Both the position numbers and the translations under genes were made by a program. A stretch of 64,000 nucleotides of DNA, taken from assembly GCF_000725625.1 (NCBI RefSeq), contig NZ_JOHS01000029.1, positions 62,001-126,000 on the forward strand, read 5' to 3'. This document shows, in pieces, positions 52,034 to 59,204 of the stretch. How positions within the stretch are numbered: position 1 is the stretch's first letter; every line of letters begins with the position of its first letter. The stretch is from Streptomyces sp. NRRL F-6676 (GTDB lineage: Bacteria > Actinomycetota > Actinomycetes > Streptomycetales > Streptomycetaceae). The notes under the pieces were generated by a model. That model was not told the DNA's origin. It did no database searches and was given only the letters and a program-made list of their open reading frames with translations.

Positions 52034-52876
52034 ATGCCGCCGAGGAGTCGGCCGACCGCACGTCAGGTGCGTCTGGGAACCGAACTGCGCAGGCTGCGGG
52101 AGGCGGCAGGCATGACCGCGCGGGAAGTGGCGCAGTTCCTTGGCTCGACCTCCGCCCAGATGAGCCAGATGGAAGCCGGGATCGCCGGTGTCAGCGAGGA
52201 GCGGGTGCGCAGGCTCGCGGACCACTACGCGTGTGCGGACGCGGAGTTGGTCGGCGGGCTTGTGGAAATGGCGACGGATCGTACACGTGGGTGGTGGGAG
52301 GAGTACCGGACCGTACTGCCTCCGGTGTTCTCGGACCTGGCGGAGTTGCAGCACCACGCGACCTCCCTGCGGGAGATCGCCACCGCGCACGTTCCGGGAC
52401 TGCTTCAGACCGAGGAGTACGCCCGTGCTGTGTTCGCTTACTGGCGACCTGAACTCTCCGAGAGCGAGCTCGAAGTGAGAGTGGAGCATCGGATGCGGCG
52501 CAAGGCCGTCCTCGGAGCAACGCCGTACACGGCGGTGCTCCACGAGCCCGTTCTACGCACACGGGTGGCCGACCGCCGCACGGCGCGGGCTCAACTCGAC
52601 GCGGTGCTGGATTGGTCGGAAGCACCCGAGGTCGCCGTACGGGTCATTCCATTCGACGTGGACGGCTTCGCCGGGGCGAGTGCCGAATTGCTCTACGTAG
52701 GCGGTCGGGTTCCGACTCTGGACACGGCACAGCGGGACACCCCCCAGGGGACCGCCCTTTTCGATGACGCGACGCAGCTCCTGTCCATGCGAACACTCTT
52801 CCGTAAGGTGGAGGCAGTGTCCCTGGAGCCCGCTCGGTCCCGGGACCACCTACACCGCCTGGCGAAGGAGCTGTAG
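52034..52876 (+). CDS. XRE-HTH regulator with DUF5753 (WhiJ-like)
   Basis: 280 residues from ATG at 52034 with gagggg upstream. The helix-turn-helix reads LGTELRRLREAAGMTAREVAQFLGSTSAQMSQMEAGIAGVSEERVRRLADHY (about 16-68). The DUF5753 domain contains WWEEYRTVLPPVFSDLAELQHHATSLREIATAHVPGLLQTEEYARAVF, RVEHRMRRKAVL and VRVIPFDVDGFAGASAELLY. This is the architecture of WhiJ, a repressor of aerial development in S. coelicolor, always accompanied by a small DUF397 protein. Here two DUF397 genes follow directly. Confidence 0.85.
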   Translation: MPPRSRPTARQVRLGTELRRLREAAGMTAREVAQFLGSTSAQMSQMEAGIAGVSEERVRRLADHYACADAELVGGLVEMATDRTRGWWEEYRTVLPPVFSDLAELQHHATSLREIATAHVPGLLQTEEYARAVFAYWRPELSESELEVRVEHRMRRKAVLGATPYTAVLHEPVLRTRVADRRTARAQLDAVLDWSEAPEVAVRVIPFDVDGFAGASAELLYVGGRVPTLDTAQRDTPQGTALFDDATQLLSMRTLFRKVEAVSLEPARSRDHLHRLAKEL

Positions 52877-52878
52877 TA

Positions 52879-53070
52879 GTGATCAAGTGGCAGAAGTCGT
52901 CCTTCTCCAGCGGGAGCGACGGAGCCAACTGCGTAGAACTCGCCCAAGGGGAAGGCGAGACGCTCCTGCGTGAGAGCGACGAGCCCCGGCGAATACTTGC
53001 CGTCGGGCCCCGTGCGCTGACCGGACTGCTCCGCCATCTCCAGGCGGACCCTCTGGGCAGTCGTAAGTGA
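52879..53070 (+). CDS. DUF397 protein, BldB-like partner 1
   Basis: 63 residues from GTG at 52879, 2 bp after the WhiJ-like stop, with aaggag as RBS. The DUF397 signature is complete: WQKSSFSSGSDGANCVELAQGEGETLLRESDEPRRILAVGPRALTGLLRHL. Such proteins bind or counteract the WhiJ-type regulator. Its stop overlaps the next start by 4 bp (GTGA). It closely resembles its downstream twin, indicating a local duplication. Confidence 0.85.
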   Translation: MIKWQKSSFSSGSDGANCVELAQGEGETLLRESDEPRRILAVGPRALTGLLRHLQADPLGSRK

Positions 53071-53261
53071 CTGGTGGAGGCATTGTCACCAGGTGGCAGA
53101 AGTCCTCGTTCTCGGGACCGGGCGATGGCAACGAATGCGTGGAAGTCGCCCACGCCGACGCCTCGTTGCTCCTGCGCGAGAGTGACGAGCCCCGGCGCGT
53201 GCTCGTCGTCGGGGCCGGCGCCCTTGGTGGGCTTGTCCGTTACCTGCGCCGCGAGCCGTAG
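53067..53261 (+). CDS. DUF397 protein, BldB-like partner 2
   Basis: 64 residues from the GTG that overlaps the previous stop. The sequence TRWQKSSFSGPGDGNECVEVAHADASLLLRESDEPRRVLVVGAGALGGLVRYLRREP aligns with the preceding gene along its whole length. The most conserved parts are WQKSSFS and LLRESDEPRR. It is a tandem duplicate that has diverged in the middle. Having two partners for one regulator could allow heterodimers or different affinities; that is inference. Confidence 0.83.
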   Translation: MTGGGIVTRWQKSSFSGPGDGNECVEVAHADASLLLRESDEPRRVLVVGAGALGGLVRYLRREP

Positions 53262-53363
53262 CCCGTCACGGGTTCGGCCCCTTGTGACCCGCGTCTCAGT
53301 GTCCCCGTGCAGCAGATGGTGCCTTCGGGCCGTCGAGGAGGGGTGACAGGAAGGGAGGGGCGC

Positions 53364-53885
53364 GTGGAGATGGACTTCCAGGCTTTCGTTGCCGCCAGGT
53401 CGGCCGCGCTGTTCCGGAGTGCCCTCGTCCTGACGGGCGACCGTGAGGCGGCCGAGGATCTGGTCCAGGAGACTCTGGAGCGGGCCTGCCGTAAATGGCG
53501 CGTCATCGCGGAGAAGGACGCTCCGGACCTCTATGTGCGGAGAATCATGGTGAACCTGGCCAATGACCGCTGGCGCAGGTTCCGCCGGCTCGTCACGACC
53601 TCCGATCCGGGAAGCGGCGACAAGGCCGCACCGGGGGACGAGTTCGGACGGGTCGACAACCGGGACCAGTTGGTGCGGGCACTACAGCTACTGCCCATGC
53701 GGATGCGCACGGTCGTGGTGCTGCGGTACTTCCATGACCTCTCCGACGCCGAGATCGCGGACGACCTGGGCATATCGCCCAGCACGGTGCGCTCGCAGCT
53801 CGCGCGCGGGATCGAGAAGCTCAGGGAGCAGTTCCCCACGCTCTCCGCCCCTTCGCCACAGCGGCACACGGAAGGAATCCGATGA
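53364..53885 (+). CDS. ECF sigma factor, SigE/SigM-like (Streptomyces SigE-family type)
   Basis: 173 residues from GTG at 53364 (RBS gggaggg); ATG 53370 is an alternative. Region 2 reads FRSALVLTGDREAAEDLVQETLERACRKWRVIAEKDAPDLYVRRIMVNLANDRWRR. Region 4 reads RALQLLPMRMRTVVVLRYFHDLSDAEIADDLGISPSTVRSQLARGIEKLRE. This matches the group annotated as SigE-family sigma-70 in actinobacteria. It is co-translated (ATGA) with the membrane protein at 53882. Promoter specificity is unknown. Confidence 0.87.
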   Translation: MEMDFQAFVAARSAALFRSALVLTGDREAAEDLVQETLERACRKWRVIAEKDAPDLYVRRIMVNLANDRWRRFRRLVTTSDPGSGDKAAPGDEFGRVDNRDQLVRALQLLPMRMRTVVVLRYFHDLSDAEIADDLGISPSTVRSQLARGIEKLREQFPTLSAPSPQRHTEGIR

Positions 53886-54388
53886 CCTCGTACGACGACG
53901 CTCGGCCCTTCGGCGGCCGCACACCCTTCGAAGAGGAACTGATGAACGCCATGAACCAGTACGCGGACTCCGCCGAGGCCCCCGAGTTCGACGCGCCCCG
54001 CATCCTGCGCCGTACCCGGCGCCGGCGCACCCTCGGTGTCGCCGCCGTCGCCGCCGCCCTCATCGCGGTGGGCACGGGCACGGCCCTGGCCACCTCCGCC
54101 ACGGGCGGCGGCAACAGCTCGACCCCGGCGGCCACCAGCACGGCCACCAGCAGCGATGCCACCACCGTCCTGTACAACCACCCCAAGGGCGGCACCGTGC
54201 CGGTCGACTTCGAGGGCTGGAACTCTCAGGACGTCAGGGCGTACATGAGCAAGATGCAGACGAAGGCCGAGTTCACCAAGGAGGCCGTCAAGGGCTGCAA
54301 GCCGGGCTCGGTGATCGGCGTCTCCCCGCACGCACCGGAGACCGTCAAGAAGGGCGACACGATCACCTTCGCCCTCTGCGCCGGCTGA
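53882..54388 (+). CDS. Membrane protein coupled to the ECF sigma factor, PASTA-like C-terminus
   Basis: 168 residues. The N-terminal cytoplasmic part of about 45 residues (EEELMNAMNQYADSAEAPEFDAPRILRRTRRRRT) is followed by one TM, LGVAAVAAALIAVGTGTALATSA. An outer domain comes next: TVLYNHPKGGTVPVDFEGWNSQDVRAYMSKMQTKAEFTKEAVKGCKPGSVIGVSPHAPETVKKGDTITFALCAG, with the layout of a PASTA unit and two cysteines. No HxxxCxxC anti-sigma zinc motif is present. Being co-translated with the sigma factor it is the best candidate anti-sigma or sensor, but of an unusual type. Confidence 0.7.
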   Translation: MTSYDDARPFGGRTPFEEELMNAMNQYADSAEAPEFDAPRILRRTRRRRTLGVAAVAAALIAVGTGTALATSATGGGNSSTPAATSTATSSDATTVLYNHPKGGTVPVDFEGWNSQDVRAYMSKMQTKAEFTKEAVKGCKPGSVIGVSPHAPETVKKGDTITFALCAG

Positions 54389-54411
54389 CTGACCCGGCCC
54401 CGAAACACCAC

Positions 54412-54446
54412 GACGCCCGCCCCTGCGCCAATCAGGGGCGGGCGTC
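54412..54446 (+). terminator. Hairpin terminator of the sigma factor operon
   Basis: gacgcccgcccctg (54412-54425) pairs perfectly with caggggcgggcgtc (54433-54446) across cgccaat, 24 bp after the stop. Confidence 0.85.
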
Positions 54447-54820
54447 CGCCACAGCATCGCACCGGTCCGCCCTGTGTCGTGATACACCGTCGGCTTCGCC
54501 CGCAGCCTTCTCCCCGGCCAGAAGAAGGCGACGTATGTGCCGAGGGCGACCGGGTCGAGATCGTGACCGGCGATCGAACCTGAATGAGTTGGCCGAATTC
54601 GCGTGGCCAATATGGCGCCTTTTCGATGCTCAGGAGAACCTCAATGAACATCAACATCCTTGACGTATTGCGATTGTTGTGTGCACGATAAGTGAAACGC
54701 GAGGCCAAAGGTGAGCGCGCCGGTGCGGGGGCGGGGGAGAGTGGTGAGGCGCTCGATCGCGTCCTGTATCCGCCGCTCAATGGCGTCCTGAGACAGGCGT
54801 GAATGAGGGGGAAGTATCGC
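54447..54820. other. 374-bp gene-free, lower-GC region before the orphan secreted gene
   Basis: No convincing ORF; short frames on both strands have no family features. The stretch is clearly less GC-rich than its surroundings. A TTGACG hexamer near 54659 with a CACGAT-like hexamer 18 bases on could be the promoter of the gene at 54821. The composition suggests transferred DNA. Confidence 0.5.
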
Positions 54821-55558
54821 ATGCGCTTCACGGGTGCACGGGGATTAGCGGCTTCTGTAGGCGTCGTGCTGGCAGGGCTGGGAGCGGTTGATTCCCCAGC
54901 TTCGGCCCAGGCTGCGGACAGTGTCGCTTCTGTCCAGATCGCCGAGTTCGAGGCGGCGACGGCGGCGCGCTCCGACCAGGGAGATGCGCAAGCTGCACAG
55001 ACATTGGATCAGTTCAAAGCTCTTTCCGGTGAGGAAAAGGAGCGGTTCGTGAAGCTGATCAACGATCCCGATATTTACAAGCAGATATTCGAGGTGTCGG
55101 ATCAGGTCTCGGAGCCCGGGATGCAGGCGCGGATCGCGCTGGCCGAGGGCGATGTGGTGGTCGAGGTGACGAGCGAGAACGGTGTCACCGAGACTCCCGC
55201 TGCGGAGGGGCAGGTGTCGGCCGCGGCCAGTACGGTGACGCGGTGGGCCAGTCACACGAACACCGACAAGGTCCTCGGCATCAAGATTTCCGCGACCAAA
55301 GTGACGACGAACTACCAGACAAGAGGCAAGGACACGACCAAGGTTTTGCCCGGCACGGCCCAATCGTATGAGTACATCCCCGGATGCTCACTCAGTCATG
55401 GGGTGGTTGACGAGTGGATTTCGGCGGAGCCCGCGGACAACGCTCAGACCGAAACAATCTGGACGGCTGACTGTGCGGGTAGCAGTTGGGACGGCCGTCA
55501 GCGCGTTTGGGGTGACTATCGCGGATACGTCGGTGGTTACCTCAAGGTCTTCAAATAG
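54821..55558 (+). CDS. Orphan secreted protein with a TTA codon in its signal peptide
   Basis: 245 residues from ATG at 54821, supported by agggggaag six bases upstream. The signal peptide ARGLAASVGVVLAGLGAVDSPASAQA ends near residue 31. The mature part begins with a charged helical region (VQIAEFEAATAARSDQGDAQAAQTLDQFKALSGEEKERFVKLINDPDIYKQIFEVSDQV). It ends with a beta-rich domain containing ISATKVTTNYQTRGKDTTKV, SYEYIPGCSLSHGVVDEWIS and TADCAGSSWDGRQRVWGDYRGYVGGYLKV. The two cysteines may pair. Codon 9 is TTA (54845-54847), implying bldA dependence. I do not recognise the family. Base use is less GC-rich than the window. Confidence 0.72.
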   Translation: MRFTGARGLAASVGVVLAGLGAVDSPASAQAADSVASVQIAEFEAATAARSDQGDAQAAQTLDQFKALSGEEKERFVKLINDPDIYKQIFEVSDQVSEPGMQARIALAEGDVVVEVTSENGVTETPAAEGQVSAAASTVTRWASHTNTDKVLGIKISATKVTTNYQTRGKDTTKVLPGTAQSYEYIPGCSLSHGVVDEWISAEPADNAQTETIWTADCAGSSWDGRQRVWGDYRGYVGGYLKVFK

Positions 55559-55632
55559 GGTAGATTGCCTCGGCGACCTGGTTCGCGTGGTGCTCGATTC
55601 GTGAAATGTCAGTCCTGGGCAAGGAGAATGCG

Positions 55633-55752
55633 ATGTTTTCGCAAGCCGGCGTCGCTCCATTCGTCACGGTAATCGTCGTCCTGGTGATCGCGGCGGCGGC
55701 CGGGTACGGCCTCTGGGTGAAGAACCGTTCCCGCTCGAAGAGCGAGGACTGA
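55633..55752 (+). CDS. 39-residue single-pass membrane peptide
   Basis: ATG at 55633 follows aaggag by six bases. The product has the helix APFVTVIVVLVIAAAAGYGLWV followed by a basic/acidic tail KNRSRSKSED, so it is probably inserted N-out with a cytoplasmic tail. An in-frame ATG at 55606 would add nine residues. It lies 74 bp after the secreted protein gene and ends before a strong terminator, so the two could share a transcript. No family recognised. Confidence 0.6.
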   Translation: MFSQAGVAPFVTVIVVLVIAAAAGYGLWVKNRSRSKSED

Positions 55753-55763
55753 GGCAGATGAAC

Positions 55764-55803
55764 GGAAAGGCCGGCCGAACCTGACAGTTCGGCCGGCCTT
55801 TCC
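55764..55803. terminator. Strong bidirectional terminator between the small peptide gene and metG
   Basis: ggaaaggccggccgaac (55764-55780) pairs perfectly with gttcggccggcctttcc (55787-55803) over ctgaca, a 17-bp stem with A/T-containing ends on both sides. Confidence 0.9.
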
Positions 55804-55849
55804 GTCGGCTCTGCTTCAACGAGGGGGGCGATGTGAACGCCCGGCTCTC

Positions 55850-57466
55850 TTAAGCCGTCGGCTTTTCCTCCAGGCGGGGGAAGAGGACCGCGCCCTTCGT
55901 GATCGTCGCGCCGGCCGGGAGGCGGCCCCAGTCGGCGGACTCCTGGACGTGCTGGTCGGCGAGGGCGCCCAGGGTCGGTTCCGCGCCCAGGGAGTCCCAG
56001 AGCTTCTGGCTCGTGTCCGGCATGATCGGGTTCAGGAGGACCGCCACCGCGCGGAGGGACTCCGCGGCGGTGTAGAGGATCGTGGCCAGGCGGGCCTGGC
56101 CCTCCGGCGAGGTGTCCTTGGCGACCTTCCACGGCTCCTGTTCCGTGAGGTAGCCGTTGACCTGCTTGACGAAGTCGAAGATCGCCAGGATGCCGCCCTG
56201 GAAGTCCAGTTCCTCGCCGATCGCGCGGTCCGCCGTCTCGACCGCCTTCGTCAGGCCGGCCCGGACCGCCGCCTCCGCCTCGCCGTCCGCCGCCGACGCC
56301 GGCAGCTCGCCGCCGAAGTACTTGCCGACCATCGCCGCCACGCGGGACGCCAGGTTGCCGTAGTCGTTCGCCAGCTCGCTGGTGTAGCGGGCGGAGAAGT
56401 CCTCCCACGAGAAGCTGCCGTCCTGCCCGAACGCGATCGCGCGCAGGAAGTACCACCGGTAGGCGTCCACGCCGAAGTGCGTGGTCAGATCCTGCGGCTT
56501 GATGCCGGTCAGGTTCGACTTCGACATCTTCTCGCCGCCGACCATCAGCCAGCCGTTGGCCGCGACCTTCCCCGGCAGCGGCAGCCCCTGCGCCATCAGC
56601 ATCGCCGGCCAGATCACCGCGTGGAAGCGCAGGATGTCCTTGCCGACCAGATGCACGTCGGCCGGGAACGTCTCCTCGAACTTCTGCTCGTTCTCGTTGT
56701 AGCCGACCGCCGTCGCGTAGTTCAGCAGCGCGTCGACCCACACGTAGATCACGTGCTTCTCGTCCCAGGGGATCGGGATGCCCCAGTCGAACGTCGAACG
56801 GGAGATGGAGAGGTCCTGGAGGCCCTGGCGGACGAAGTTCACGACCTCGTTGCGCGCCGACTCCGGCTGGACGAAGCCCGGGTTCGCCTCGTAGTACGCG
56901 AGGAGCTTGTCGGTGTACTCGCTCAGGCGGAAGAAGTAGTTCTCCTCGCTGAGGATCTCCACCGGCTTCTTGTGGATCGGGCACAGCTTCTGGCCCGCGA
57001 ACTCGCCCTCGCCGTCGAGCAGTTCGCCCGGGAGCTTGTACTCCTCGCAGCCCACGCAGTACGGGCCCTCGTAGCCGCCCTTGTAGATCTCGCCCTTGTC
57101 GTACAGGTCCTGCACGAACTCCTGGACGCGGTCGGTGTGCCGCTTCTGCGTGGTGCGGATGAAGTCGTCGTTCGCGATGTCCAGGTGCTCCCACAGGGGT
57201 TCCCAGGACTCCGTGACGAGCTTGTCGGCCCAGGCCTGCGGGGTGACCCCGTTCGCCTCGGCCGTGCGCATGATCTTCTGACCGTGCTCGTCCGTGCCGG
57301 TGAGGTACCACACCTTCTCGCCGCGCTGACGGTGCCAGCGGGTGAGCACGTCGCCTGCGACGGTCGTGTAGGCGTGGCCCAGGTGAGGAGCGTCGTTGAC
57401 GTAGTAGATGGGGGTCGAGACGTAGTACGCCTTCGCCCCCTGCTTCTCGGATCCAGTGGCCGCCAT
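55850..57466 (-). CDS. metG: Methionyl-tRNA synthetase
   Basis: 538 residues. Class I motifs are present: HIGH as DAPHLGHAYTT near residue 26-33 and KMSKS in GGEKMSKSNLTG near 308. The zinc/CP region reads EGPYCVGCEEYKL with a second knuckle LCPIHKKP. The anticodon-binding helices include WEDFSARYTSELANDYGNLASRVAAMV. There is no C-terminal EMAP/Trbp-like dimerisation domain, giving the short 540-residue form usual in actinobacteria. It charges initiator and elongator tRNA-Met. It is monocistronic. Confidence 0.95.
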   Translation of the reverse strand: MAATGSEKQGAKAYYVSTPIYYVNDAPHLGHAYTTVAGDVLTRWHRQRGEKVWYLTGTDEHGQKIMRTAEANGVTPQAWADKLVTESWEPLWEHLDIANDDFIRTTQKRHTDRVQEFVQDLYDKGEIYKGGYEGPYCVGCEEYKLPGELLDGEGEFAGQKLCPIHKKPVEILSEENYFFRLSEYTDKLLAYYEANPGFVQPESARNEVVNFVRQGLQDLSISRSTFDWGIPIPWDEKHVIYVWVDALLNYATAVGYNENEQKFEETFPADVHLVGKDILRFHAVIWPAMLMAQGLPLPGKVAANGWLMVGGEKMSKSNLTGIKPQDLTTHFGVDAYRWYFLRAIAFGQDGSFSWEDFSARYTSELANDYGNLASRVAAMVGKYFGGELPASAADGEAEAAVRAGLTKAVETADRAIGEELDFQGGILAIFDFVKQVNGYLTEQEPWKVAKDTSPEGQARLATILYTAAESLRAVAVLLNPIMPDTSQKLWDSLGAEPTLGALADQHVQESADWGRLPAGATITKGAVLFPRLEEKPTA

Positions 57467-57572
57467 GGTCGAAATCCTACTGGTCCGGAGAAGGTGGCTT
57501 CACATGTGTTTCGGGGCGGACGGCGCGGGGTAATCCCGCGGACCGCCCGCCCCGGCCGTTCCGGCGGCTCCC

Positions 57573-58937
57573 CTACGGGCGCCAGGTCGCCAGTACGCCC
57601 TCGTAGAGCTCCTTGTCGGTGAGCTCGCGGGGGGTGGGGCCCGCGTGGAAGAAGGAGGTGTTCTCCGTCTTCAGCTTGCGGAGGTAGTCGAACGCCTTGT
57701 TCTCGTGCTCGCCGAACGCGACGAAGGAGAAGAAGACCTCGGGGTGGCTCGCCGCCGCGTTCGTGAGGGCCTGCGTGGCCGGGGTCTTCGCGTCGGGGGC
57801 GCCGTCCGTCTGGAAGATCACCAGCGCGGGGGTGCCGGCGGGCTCCTCGGCGTGCCGGGCGAGGACCGCCTCGACGGCGGCGTGGTAGCTCGTACGGCCC
57901 ATGCGGCCGAGGCCCGCGTGCAGCTCGTCGATCGTGTTCTCGTGTGCGCCGAGGGTCAGCTCGCCGGTGCCGTCCAGTTCCGTGGAGAAGAACGTGACGT
58001 GGACGGTGGCCTCGGGGTCCAGGTGGGCGGCGAGGGCGAGGGCCTGCTCGCCGAGGGCCTGGGCGGAGCCGTCCTTGTAGTACGGGCGCATGGAGGCCGA
58101 GCGGTCCAGGACGAGGTGGACCTTGGCGCGGGTGCCGGTGAGGTCGTGGCGGCGGAGGGCCGTGCCGGCGGCCTTGTAGGCGGTGCTGAGGGCGGGGGCG
58201 GTGGTGCGGATGCGCGACGCGGGCGTCGCCGGGTTCCTTTTTGCGGCCTCGGCTTCGCCTTCGGCCTCGTTGGTTTTCCCGCCCGCACCACCCGTGGCGC
58301 TTTCGTCGTCGGGTGCGGGTGGCCCCTGTGGGGCTTCCGGTGCGTCGGCGGCCGCGGGTTCGGGGGCGGGCTCCGATACGGGTTCGGGGGCGGGAGCGGG
58401 CTCCGGCTCCTGTACGGCTTCGGGGGCGGGAGCGGGCTCCGGTTCGGGCTCGGGGGCCTCGGCCGTCTTCGGCTCCTCGGGAGCCTGCGGGGCCTCCGCC
58501 GCCGCCGGCTCCTCCGCCGCCACCGGTTCCGGCTCCGCCGTCACCGTCGGTTCCGGTTCCGGCTCTGCCGACACCGTCGGCTCCGGTTCCGGTTCCGGCT
58601 CTGCCGCAGCCGTCGGCTCCGCCTCGTCCGCCGGCCTCGTCGGTTTGGGGACCGTGACGTTGTCGAACGCCGCCGACACCAGGTCGTGTTCGTCGTGGCT
58701 CTCGCCGCTCTCCTGGCGGGGGTCCGGCACGAGCGCCGCGGGCTTCGGCGCCGGCGTCGGTTCCGTCGCCGGGGACGGGACCTTCGGTGCCGGGGCCGGC
58801 TCCTCGGGGGCCGCCACCGGTGCCGTCTCCTGCGCGGGGAGCCGCTCCGGCTCCGCCGTCACCACGCTCTCCGTCCCGTCCTTGCGCCCCTTGCGTGAGC
58901 GGCCGAACGCATTCCGCAGAAGAGTGAGAAGTCCCAT
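57573..58937 (-). CDS. VWA-domain protein with long Pro/Glu/Ala-rich N-terminal region
   Basis: 454 residues from ATG at 58937 (cgaaggg upstream; ATG 58955 also possible). After MGLLTLLRNAFGRSRKGRK comes about 210 residues of acidic Pro/Glu/Ala repeats (EPEPEPEP, APAPEP). The von Willebrand A domain starts near 260: KVHLVLDRSASMRPYYKDGSAQALGEQALALAAHLDPEATVHVTFFS (MIDAS DRSAS), then RMGRTSYHAAVEAVL and LVIFQTDGAPD. This VWA type occurs with tellurium-resistance (TerD/TerF) proteins. It is cytoplasmic. Partner unknown. Confidence 0.82.
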   Translation of the reverse strand: MGLLTLLRNAFGRSRKGRKDGTESVVTAEPERLPAQETAPVAAPEEPAPAPKVPSPATEPTPAPKPAALVPDPRQESGESHDEHDLVSAAFDNVTVPKPTRPADEAEPTAAAEPEPEPEPTVSAEPEPEPTVTAEPEPVAAEEPAAAEAPQAPEEPKTAEAPEPEPEPAPAPEAVQEPEPAPAPEPVSEPAPEPAAADAPEAPQGPPAPDDESATGGAGGKTNEAEGEAEAAKRNPATPASRIRTTAPALSTAYKAAGTALRRHDLTGTRAKVHLVLDRSASMRPYYKDGSAQALGEQALALAAHLDPEATVHVTFFSTELDGTGELTLGAHENTIDELHAGLGRMGRTSYHAAVEAVLARHAEEPAGTPALVIFQTDGAPDAKTPATQALTNAAASHPEVFFSFVAFGEHENKAFDYLRKLKTENTSFFHAGPTPRELTDKELYEGVLATWRP

Positions 58938-59082
58938 CAGCGCAACCCTTCGCATGAGGTGAAGCCCGTCAATCCCTGGCCAGGACGGACACGTAAGGTT
59001 AGCGGTCACGGCTGGTGATCTTCGGCAGGGTACGAACACCGCCGCAGCACGCTGCCCCGGAACGCCGAACGGCTGCCCGCCC

Positions 59083-59134
59083 GTTCATTCCATCGCCGTA
59101 CGGCCACCACGCGTTCACCGGCCGTTCGGGCGAG
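59083..59134 (+). promoter_or_regulatory. Candidate PHO box upstream of PhoX-like gene
   Basis: GTTCACCGGCC (59113-59123) is followed directly by GTTCGGGCGAG (59124-59134), an 11-bp direct-repeat pattern like Streptomyces PhoP boxes; a further GTTCATTCCAT lies at 59083-59093. The second unit is a weak match. The element is 71 bp before the gene's start. Confidence 0.5.
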
Positions 59135-59204
59135 CGTCCCGCTCCCGCACACGCACCGCCCCTAACGTCACGCGGACACCAAGGGAAAGTGTGGGGAGTG
59201 CAAA

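Noticed and set aside
55949..57622. 557-codon plus-strand frame antisense to metG
   Set aside because: Composition is that of a shadow frame (Arg/Val/Leu/Asp-rich without motifs) and metG is unmistakable on the other strand.
57956..58291. Pro/Thr/Arg-rich frames within the VWA gene region on both strands
   Set aside because: Shadow frames of the Pro/Glu repeat coding sequence; no start context or domain.
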